DNA of 64,000 bases from Geomonas oryzae. GTDB taxonomy: Bacteria; Desulfobacterota; Desulfuromonadia; Geobacterales; Geobacteraceae. A model generated the notes under the pieces. That model searched no databases. It saw only the letters and a list, made by a program, of their open reading frames with translations, and was not told the DNA's origin. The position numbers and the translations under genes are program-made. The stretch is taken from NCBI RefSeq assembly GCF_004117875.1, contig NZ_RAHW01000001.1:248001-312000 (forward strand). The letters are read 5' to 3'. Positions 55,112 through 62,695 of this stretch are shown one piece after another (the stretch's first letter is position 1; every line of letters starts with the position of its first letter).

Positions 55112-56305
55112 ATGGCAATGAAAACAGCATGGGACTACGTAAGCGACATGTTCGATACGCTTACCTCGCAGGACACCATGAGGGCACAGGCAGCGACCGG
55201 CGCTATGGCCTCGGGTGCGACATTCTTCCAGAAGAAGGATTACACCCGCGCGGCCAACGAGTTCAAACGCGCCATTTCGCTCGATCCCACCACCGCACAG
55301 CCATACAACCTCCTCGCCAACGCCTATCTCGCACAGAACAAGACCGATGAGGCCATCAAGACCTACAAAAGCTCCCTCGCCCTTGACCCCACCCAGGACT
55401 CTGTGCACACAAACCTCGGGAACATCTACCTGCAGCAAAAGAAGTACAACTTGGCTGAGAAGGAGTTCAAAGAGGCCGCGCGCCTGAACCCCAGCGACAC
55501 CCTAGCCCCCTACACACTAGGACAGCTCTACCTGCAGACCGACCGCATGAGTGAAGCGGAGGCGCAGTTCAAGAAGGTCGCCAAGATGGCCCCCAACGAT
55601 CCGAACCCCTACTACAGCTTAGGTGTCACCTACAACAAAGAGGGGAAGTACGAGGAGGCGGTGAAGGAGCTGACCAAGGCTGTGAAGATCCGGCCGAAGA
55701 TGGCAGCGGCCCACTTCGAGCTGGGCGTCGCCTACTCCGAACTCGGCGACAGCACTAACGCCCAGCAGGAGGTGAACACCCTGACCTTGCTGGACGCGTC
55801 GCAGGGGGCACTTTTGAAGGCGACCATCGCCCAACCGAAGATGGTGGCAGGCGGCGGCGGCGAGACCGACACCTTCTTCCCGGCGCTGGAGTCCGGGACT
55901 GCGCTCGTCGGCCTCCTCGGGGTCGACAGCACCACTGGACAGCCGCTCCAGTCCAAGGCCTTCAGTCTCACCTTTTATTTCGATTCCGCGATGGACCCGA
56001 CATCCGTGCAGGACACGAGCAACTGGACCATCACGAAGGCGAGCGGCGGCGCCGCCGGTTACTATAACAACCTTCTGCCAGTGCTCCCAACCGAGGCGTA
56101 CATCCCGCAGAACCCAATTAGCGTGGTCTACGACCAGGAGAAGCAATCCGCCACCGTCACCTTTATGCTGAGCCAGAACTCCACCAATAACGCGACCGTC
56201 GACCCGTCCCACATGGTCTTCAAGTTCTCCGGTACCGACGCCCGCGGCAAGATCATGGACCCGACCGCGGACGAGTTCGACGGCGCGGCGGAAAGCCCCT
56301 TTTAG
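55112..56305 (+). CDS. TPR-repeat protein with C-terminal Ig-like domain
   Basis: A 397-aa protein. After a 30-residue helix come about six TPRs (about 35-240) with clean consensus: FFQKKDYTRAANEFKRAISL, PYNLLANAYLAQNKTDEAIK, VHTNLGNIYLQQKKYNLAEK, PYYSLGVTYNKEGKYEEAVK. A Gly-rich linker (MVAGGGGETDT) leads to a beta-rich domain (about 275-397) with FSLTFYFDSAMDPTSVQD and HMVFKFSGTDARGKIMDPTA, matching SbsA/Big_5 Ig-like modules often found on surface proteins. No signal peptide is seen. It lies between a glycosyltransferase and the giant modification protein, so a scaffold role in surface-glycan or appendage assembly is inferred. The start at 55112 has GGAGGAC nearby. Confidence 0.8.
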   Translation: MAMKTAWDYVSDMFDTLTSQDTMRAQAATGAMASGATFFQKKDYTRAANEFKRAISLDPTTAQPYNLLANAYLAQNKTDEAIKTYKSSLALDPTQDSVHTNLGNIYLQQKKYNLAEKEFKEAARLNPSDTLAPYTLGQLYLQTDRMSEAEAQFKKVAKMAPNDPNPYYSLGVTYNKEGKYEEAVKELTKAVKIRPKMAAAHFELGVAYSELGDSTNAQQEVNTLTLLDASQGALLKATIAQPKMVAGGGGETDTFFPALESGTALVGLLGVDSTTGQPLQSKAFSLTFYFDSAMDPTSVQDTSNWTITKASGGAAGYYNNLLPVLPTEAYIPQNPISVVYDQEKQSATVTFMLSQNSTNNATVDPSHMVFKFSGTDARGKIMDPTADEFDGAAESPF

Positions 56306-56343
56306 ACTCACTTCACCCCGGGGAAGCGCCCCCTTCGCGCCGC

Positions 56344-56386
56344 GCCCCCCTCCCCCCCCCTCCCCCCCCCTTCCCCCTCCTTCCAC
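56344..56386. repeat. Polypyrimidine tract with two C9-C10 runs
   Basis: A 43-base stretch of almost pure C and T with long C homopolymers, on the plus strand just downstream of the TPR-Ig gene. Prone to slippage and sequencing error; it could form triplex DNA. Together with the sigma-54 site it fills the 56306-56620 gap. Confidence 0.8.
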
Positions 56387-56405
56387 ACCGTACATCCGCG
56401 GGCAC

Positions 56406-56421
56406 TGGCACGACATCTGCA
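56406..56421 (+). promoter_or_regulatory. Sigma-54 promoter upstream of the giant multidomain gene
   Basis: TGGCACG-ACAT-CTGCA matches TGGCACG-N4-TTGCW with a single mismatch (T to C) and exact GG/GC spacing. The start codon lies about 200 bases downstream. Confidence 0.75.
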
Positions 56422-56620
56422 GAAACTGAAAAGTCGTCTGCCGTCAAGGCTTTGCAGCCCCGTAACGGTCTGAAAAAATGTGGAACGGGAATGACTTAAG
56501 GCAAGTCGCTACATCCGTCCCTATTTCTTCAAAAAATTGACACGACGCCGAGCGGTGCGACCGAGTCCCCAAGATCCGGTTCGCGCCACCCACGGCACAC
56601 CACGGCTTACTGGGGGAGAG

Positions 56621-59600
56621 ATGGGATTGGCCGAAGCAGATGTGAAGCTTCAGGAGCTTTCTGAAGAGATAGCAACTAACATAGCGCAGGGACGTACCGA
56701 TGCTGCAATACGGCAGATAAAACTGGCCCGGATTGCCGGTGTGGAGGACCAGGATTTTTATTGGCGGTTGGCGCAAGTCGCGCGGGACGCAGGAAACCTC
56801 CCTCTTGTCGACTACACCTGCAGCATCGTCCTAGAGATATCACCCCAATTCTGGTTCGCCCGCGAACTCCCGAGGCATGCCCGCGGCTTTTATGCTCAAA
56901 AGGAGCAGGACGTCGTTATAGAAAGCTTCTTCACCTCGGTGCCCCCGACCGATAAGTTCTTCGTTGAAGTGGGCGCTTTCGACGGCGTGCACTACAGCAA
57001 CGTAAGAAGGCTCGTCGAACAGCATGGCTGGAGCGGCATCTCCATTGAGCCGGTGGAACAGAACTTCGCCAAACTTACCTCGTCCTACCGCGGAAAGCCT
57101 GTCACCTGCGTCCGCTGCGCCATCGGAGAGAAGGAAGGCGAGGCGGAACTCAACGTATCGACCTACCCTCATCTCCCGGACTGGGGGAGCGACGTGGCCA
57201 GTCTCACCGAAGAGGATACTGAGCGATGGCAGAGGGAGTACGGCGCGGTCTGGCGCAAAGAACGGGTCAGGGTCAGGACCCTCGACTCCATCCTCGCCGA
57301 GAACAACGTCGCCCATTTCGACCTCCTCTCGGTAGATGCCGAGGGGCACGACCTGGAAGTCCTCAGGGGGCTCAACTTCAGACGCCATCGTCCCACGCTG
57401 ATCGTGGTGGAATACGGCAGCAACAGGGAAGAGATCTTCGCCTTCCTCGGAGCCCATGGCTACTCCCTGCTGCTGGACAATGGGCAGGACCTTTTCATGG
57501 CGTCCCTCCCGCAATCACTATCCCTTAATGGGTCGCCGCGAAAGCCCGCACGGGAGAGCGCGTCATCCCCCCTGACCGACGCGGCAAGATCTGGAGATCA
57601 AGAAAAGCTTGTAGCTACACTCCTCGAACTGGAGCGCGCCCCGTCGCTCGTCAAGACGCTGGTGCAAGGCGAGGGCGGCATAATGGCAAGCGAAGACCTG
57701 CTGCTCCTGGCGGAGCAGGGCAGGCGCATGGGATGCCTCACCTCCGCACGAATGCTTGCACAGGGGGTACTCGCCCAGGAACCGCAGTCAGGTGCGGCGC
57801 GTGACCTTCTGCGTCGCATGGAGGGCTACTACTGCGACGATGGAGCCGACTTGATCATCGAGGAGTATTTCCTCAGGCATGGTGCACCGTCACGCAGTTT
57901 CGTGGAGATCGGTGCCGGGGACGGATACACCGAAAGCAAGGTGCGCCGCCTGCATGAAAAGCACGGCTGGAGCGGCATCTGCCTCGAACCCCGGAGAGAA
58001 GTTTTTCAACAACTGTCGGACTCATACGCCGGGAGCTCGGTCCGCTGCGCACGCGCCCGCGTCCAAGGCCCTGGAAGGGAGTCCGACGGCGACGTCCCGG
58101 AGGTACCCTTCGACCGGGTTCTCGAGGCACTTGCAACTGCTACGGTCGACCTGCTGGCCATCAACACCCCCGCCCCCGACTCCGTCCTCGCCGGGTTCGA
58201 ATGGCAAAACCAACAACCCGCCGTCGTGGTTCTCGGGCCCCGGGAAGGGGCGGAGCCGGCCGTCTCACGCCTCAAGGGGCTCGGCTACCGCATGCTGCAT
58301 CAGGGGGGGCTCTCACTGGTAATGGCGAAAAGCGAACCTGAGACGCCGGTCACTCTTGACACGGTTGCCTCGCGTCTGCACCCGTTCCTCCTGGAGAACC
58401 GCTACTTTGAGCAGGCGCGCCTCACCAGAGCCTCCACCGGACCGCGAACTCTCCTCTCGGCGCGACGCTTCGACATCCCGGCAAAGCTCATATATGCACG
58501 TCTCACTACTGAGGGGCACGACACCCTCTTTGGTGTCGAGCTGTACCGCGAGCACCTAGCCATCTTCAACTGCATCAGGGAGACCGCTGAAAAGGAGGGA
58601 TTTGAGGCGTTCGAAGCAGATTTCCGCGCCACCCTTGAAAGCATCGGCAGTGAAGGCTTTTTGCCGAACCGGAGCCTCCTGCCGGTGGATCCACTAGGGT
58701 CTCCGGTGGACGGAGCGCACCGGGCAGCGGCATCAATTTACCACGACCGGCCGGTGCAGGTGCTGCGCTGCGACAGGATCGCACCGGTGTACGATTACCG
58801 CTGGTTCCGTGACCGCGGACTGTCGGAGGAAGCATGTGACGCCATTGCTACCGAGTACGTACGCTGGAGCCCACGCTGCATCATGGTGACGCTCTTTCCC
58901 GCCGCCGACCGCACCAAGGACGAGGCGGTGCTGCGCATGCTCCTGGAACAGGGGGACATCGTCTACGGCAGGGAGTTGGAGGTACGCGGCGACGGACCCG
59001 CGCTCCTAATCTGGCAGATGTACCGGCACGAATCTTGGGCGGGGGACGCCGTGCAGCAGTGGCCGGGCACCAGGTACAAGGCGAGCTGCTGCTTCCCGGC
59101 GGGGCACGGCGTGGTGCGTGCGCTCCTCTTCGAGCCCCGGCCGGGAGCCGACCTGCGCCGGCTCAAGAAGGAGATTCGTGCCGTCTATGCTGTGGAAAAC
59201 GACAGTGTCCACATCAACGACACACACCGCGAGACCCAGTTGCTGGCGAGCATCTACTTCAACGCCAACAGCAGGCACTTCCTGAACAACGCCCGGATGA
59301 CCTACATGGAAAACTTCTGGGGCCTGTTCACCCGCTTCGAGGCGGGGCTCTACCTACAGGACGCCACCCCAGACGATTACTGCATCGACGGCTCTGCCAT
59401 CCTCTCCGCTTACGGCCTCAGGGAATGCCGCGACCTAGACTTCCTGCACACAGGGATCGACGACCTCTCCTTCGGGGACCCTGACCTCATCGGATCGCAC
59501 AACCTCTGCACGGCCCATCACGTCACCTCGCGCGACGACATCATCTTCAACCCGGCCAACCACTTCTACTTCCACGGCATCAGGTTCGGTTCGCTGGGAA

Positions 59601-62600
59601 TCATCGCCGCCATGAAGAACCGGCGCGGCGAGGGGAAGGACGCCGCCGACCTCGCCCTCATCGCCGGACTCCCGGAACCGCCGCCGCAGCCGCACCGACA
59701 GCGCAACCAGGTGACGGTCCCCTTCGACTGGAGCAAGAGACCGCCGAAGATCGTGGGGCTTGTCACCGTGCGCAACGAGAGCGCCATCGTTGGGCAGGCC
59801 CTACGCCTGCTCTCGCTGTTCACGGATGCCATCGTGCTCCTCGACGACGCCTCGACTGACGACACCGTGGCCGTGTGCGAGGCTTACGCCGCCTCTTGCC
59901 GCGTCGAGCACATCATCCGCAAGCGGAGTTGGTTCCGCGATGAACCGGGAGATCGCAACCGTCTCTTGAATGCAGGGCGCGCCATCGGCGGCACCCATTT
60001 CATCGTCACGGATGCGGACGAGTGCTTCACGGCGAACCTGCTTCGGAACGGTTTCCTGCGTCGAACCCTGCTCTCCCTGCAGCCCGGCGAGATCTTGGAG
60101 TTGCAGTGGCTCCAGTTGTGGCGCTCCACCTCCAACTACCGCGACGACGGCAGCATCTGGAGCAACAGCTACAAGGCGGTGGCGTTCAGAGACAACTGGA
60201 GCAGCCACTACACCAGCGACTTCATTCACACCCCCCGCATCCCCAAAGGGATCGCGGGCCGCACGATCCGCGTCAACGGCCCAGAGGTGGGGCTTATGCA
60301 TTTCCAGTTCACCAACTGGGCGAACCTCCTTTTAAAGCAGGCTTGGTACCGGTGCATGGAACGCATTCGCACCCCGGAAAAGCCCGACGCCGAAATCAAC
60401 GAGCGATATGCCCCCAGCAAAGATGAACGGAACATGGTCCTCAAGGGCGCGCCGGAGGCGTGGTTCTCCGGCTACCCGCTGTTTGACCACGAATGCTACC
60501 AGAAGCCGGACAACTGGCGCATGGAGCAGGTGCTCGCCTGGTTCGCGCGCTACGGCCGGGAGCACTTCACGGGCCTCGACATTTGGGATGTGGCCTGGGA
60601 GACCGCGCAGCCGCGGGAGGCACTACCACCCCGGCCCGACCGGCTCGGGGTGATACGCGGTGAGCTCGCCGACATGCTGGGGGTGCGCAGGCCAAAGGGG
60701 TTCAACGACGTGACCGCCAGGATCTATGCGAGCCCCGTCGCGGCAGTTTTTTTCCACGATCAACTCCCCTACCTGCGCAGCGAGCCGCTCGCAGCCGAGT
60801 TCGTCCCGCGCTCGGGGATCTCCACGGAGACGGTTAAACGACTCACCGGCGGTCCCTGCCGGATCGGGTACCTGGGGGCCTCGGTTTCGGCACAGCAGGA
60901 CTCGTACGTAGCATTCCTGCACGACCACCTGTGCCGCCTCACAGGACAGGACCATGGAAAGGTGGTGCTCGCTTACGGTGCCATGGGGTCGGTAGCAGCC
61001 CTGCAGAAGGTGGGGCAAGAACTTTTCGAGTTCCGCCCGCAGATCTGCTTCATCGAGCTTCTTACCGGGGAGATGAACGACGGGCTCACGCCGCTGCCGG
61101 AGATCGGCCCGGCGCTGGAAGCCATAGTGCGCGGAGCGCGGAATATCGGGTGCGAACCGATCTTCCTGAACCTCTACCGCGCCGACCATCTCTTCAACGA
61201 AAAGAACCCGTGGCTTGCCTGCTACGAGTCGGTAGCGCAGCACTACGGCGTGCCGAGTATCAACGTCTGCTCGCGCTTTTTCAGCGCCATCACCGCAGGG
61301 GAGCTGGAACTACAGCAGGTGATCAAGGACGCGGTACACACCACGCCGGAAGGCTCACGGTTCGTCGCCGCCACCACCATCACCCATCTCGCCACGCTGC
61401 TCAAAGGAGGTGGCGGGCATCTCTCCGCAGTACCGGCACCTCTGTTCGGCACCCGCTACCTGCAGACACTCTCGTTATCCCCCCAAGAACCATGCACCCG
61501 GCAGTTCAAGGATGCGCACGTGTGGGAGATGGCTCCCGGACAGGAACTGGCCATCCCTGGTGAAGGGTACCTGGCCGGGATCCAACTCGTGGTCGGGTCC
61601 AGGGCCGGGCTGCTCGAGGTGGAAATCACGGCGAGCGGCTTTCACCGGCGCTACTCGACCTGGGACCACTGGTGCTACCACGGGGAGCGCTTCCACTTTC
61701 TCTGCATAGGGACCGAGGTCCCCCCCGGGGGGACGGTGCGGCTTCGCGCTCTTCCCCATGAACGTACCTGGTGCGGCTTCTGCTACCATGAGGAAGCCGA
61801 TGGCCGGCTGGCGTCGCAGGCTGCCATGCCGGGATGGGACGCACTGCTGCCTCGCGAAACCCCGTGCAGCGAGTCGGACCAACCCGCGCCGGAGTATCCG
61901 GTAGTCCAGGTGGTCTCCCTCTTTTTCGGCGTAGGTGCGGCGACCTCACCCACAGCACCGCACGACCTGGAAGACGGAGGGGCACCGAAGGTGGAACGCA
62001 GCAACCTAAAGTACTGGCAGCATATGCAGGAGAAAGGTTATTTCGAAAACCAGAACTTCTTTCTGATGGAGAAGTTCGGTGCTCAGGAGTACCGGCGCCT
62101 CTTCGGCAGCAGCGACCCCCGAGAACCCAGGGACACCTCGAGACGTGACAAGGCTTTTATCGCCGAGTTCATGGCGCTCGACCGGACCATGAACGCCGCA
62201 GTTATCGGCTGCGGCTACGGAAGGGAAAGCCTGTCCATCGCGCCGCAGGTAAAGCAGGTCTACGGCATCGACGTGAGCCCGACCATCCTGAAGAAAGCCC
62301 AGGAGTACCTGGGCTCCAAAGGGGTGCACAATTTCACCCCGGTCCTGGCCCAGGATTGGCGCAGCGGGATCGAGGCCGAACTCGACTTCGTCTACTCCAT
62401 AACGGTCTTCCAGCACCTGACCCGGGATCTGGTGCGCGACTACCTGTTCGGGCTGGCGCAAAAGCTGTCGGCTCGCGGCAGGGGGCTTTGCCAGTTCGCC
62501 GAGCTCTCCGGAGGCACGACAGACGCGGAACTGAAAACCTACGAGCCGTCGGTGAACTGGAGCGCGCCCGAAATCGAGGCGCTCGTCGAGGAGGCGGGCC

Positions 62601-62695
62601 TGAGGATGGTCACCCTTAGGACGCTGGACGTGCAAGGAGGGAAATGGCACTGGGCCTTCTTCGCGCGCGCCGCGAACGGTGGGGAGCAGGGATGA
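56621..62695 (+). CDS. Giant multidomain glycan-modification protein (2 x FkbM, ParB-like, NTase-like, GT2, SGNH, methyltransferase)
   Basis: A 2,024-aa protein starting at an ATG with GGGGGAG just upstream. Residues about 10-110 are helical and TPR-like. About 112-295 is a FkbM methyltransferase (FFVEVGAFDGVHYSNVRRL, HGWSGISIEP, LLSVDAEGHDLEVLRG). About 330-575 repeats the same unit in decayed form (SFVEIGAGDGYTESKVRRLH, HGWSGICLEP). About 610-745 resembles a ParB-type domain (PVDGAHRAAASI). About 810-1014 has DGSAILSAYGLRECRDLDFL, like a nucleotidyltransferase. About 1040-1315 is GT2 (IVGLVTVRNESAIVGQ, VTDADECF). About 1410-1600 is SGNH hydrolase (GYLGASVSA, DAVHTTPEGS). About 1627-1725 is beta-rich. 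About 1795-2020 is a SAM methyltransferase (AAVIGCGYGRESLSI). Overlaps the next gene by ATGA. Likely modifies a surface glycan or glycoprotein. Confidence 0.85.
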   Translation: MGLAEADVKLQELSEEIATNIAQGRTDAAIRQIKLARIAGVEDQDFYWRLAQVARDAGNLPLVDYTCSIVLEISPQFWFARELPRHARGFYAQKEQDVVIESFFTSVPPTDKFFVEVGAFDGVHYSNVRRLVEQHGWSGISIEPVEQNFAKLTSSYRGKPVTCVRCAIGEKEGEAELNVSTYPHLPDWGSDVASLTEEDTERWQREYGAVWRKERVRVRTLDSILAENNVAHFDLLSVDAEGHDLEVLRGLNFRRHRPTLIVVEYGSNREEIFAFLGAHGYSLLLDNGQDLFMASLPQSLSLNGSPRKPARESASSPLTDAARSGDQEKLVATLLELERAPSLVKTLVQGEGGIMASEDLLLLAEQGRRMGCLTSARMLAQGVLAQEPQSGAARDLLRRMEGYYCDDGADLIIEEYFLRHGAPSRSFVEIGAGDGYTESKVRRLHEKHGWSGICLEPRREVFQQLSDSYAGSSVRCARARVQGPGRESDGDVPEVPFDRVLEALATATVDLLAINTPAPDSVLAGFEWQNQQPAVVVLGPREGAEPAVSRLKGLGYRMLHQGGLSLVMAKSEPETPVTLDTVASRLHPFLLENRYFEQARLTRASTGPRTLLSARRFDIPAKLIYARLTTEGHDTLFGVELYREHLAIFNCIRETAEKEGFEAFEADFRATLESIGSEGFLPNRSLLPVDPLGSPVDGAHRAAASIYHDRPVQVLRCDRIAPVYDYRWFRDRGLSEEACDAIATEYVRWSPRCIMVTLFPAADRTKDEAVLRMLLEQGDIVYGRELEVRGDGPALLIWQMYRHESWAGDAVQQWPGTRYKASCCFPAGHGVVRALLFEPRPGADLRRLKKEIRAVYAVENDSVHINDTHRETQLLASIYFNANSRHFLNNARMTYMENFWGLFTRFEAGLYLQDATPDDYCIDGSAILSAYGLRECRDLDFLHTGIDDLSFGDPDLIGSHNLCTAHHVTSRDDIIFNPANHFYFHGIRFGSLGIIAAMKNRRGEGKDAADLALIAGLPEPPPQPHRQRNQVTVPFDWSKRPPKIVGLVTVRNESAIVGQALRLLSLFTDAIVLLDDASTDDTVAVCEAYAASCRVEHIIRKRSWFRDEPGDRNRLLNAGRAIGGTHFIVTDADECFTANLLRNGFLRRTLLSLQPGEILELQWLQLWRSTSNYRDDGSIWSNSYKAVAFRDNWSSHYTSDFIHTPRIPKGIAGRTIRVNGPEVGLMHFQFTNWANLLLKQAWYRCMERIRTPEKPDAEINERYAPSKDERNMVLKGAPEAWFSGYPLFDHECYQKPDNWRMEQVLAWFARYGREHFTGLDIWDVAWETAQPREALPPRPDRLGVIRGELADMLGVRRPKGFNDVTARIYASPVAAVFFHDQLPYLRSEPLAAEFVPRSGISTETVKRLTGGPCRIGYLGASVSAQQDSYVAFLHDHLCRLTGQDHGKVVLAYGAMGSVAALQKVGQELFEFRPQICFIELLTGEMNDGLTPLPEIGPALEAIVRGARNIGCEPIFLNLYRADHLFNEKNPWLACYESVAQHYGVPSINVCSRFFSAITAGELELQQVIKDAVHTTPEGSRFVAATTITHLATLLKGGGGHLSAVPAPLFGTRYLQTLSLSPQEPCTRQFKDAHVWEMAPGQELAIPGEGYLAGIQLVVGSRAGLLEVEITASGFHRRYSTWDHWCYHGERFHFLCIGTEVPPGGTVRLRALPHERTWCGFCYHEEADGRLASQAAMPGWDALLPRETPCSESDQPAPEYPVVQVVSLFFGVGAATSPTAPHDLEDGGAPKVERSNLKYWQHMQEKGYFENQNFFLMEKFGAQEYRRLFGSSDPREPRDTSRRDKAFIAEFMALDRTMNAAVIGCGYGRESLSIAPQVKQVYGIDVSPTILKKAQEYLGSKGVHNFTPVLAQDWRSGIEAELDFVYSITVFQHLTRDLVRDYLFGLAQKLSARGRGLCQFAELSGGTTDAELKTYEPSVNWSAPEIEALVEEAGLRMVTLRTLDVQGGKWHWAFFARAANGGEQG

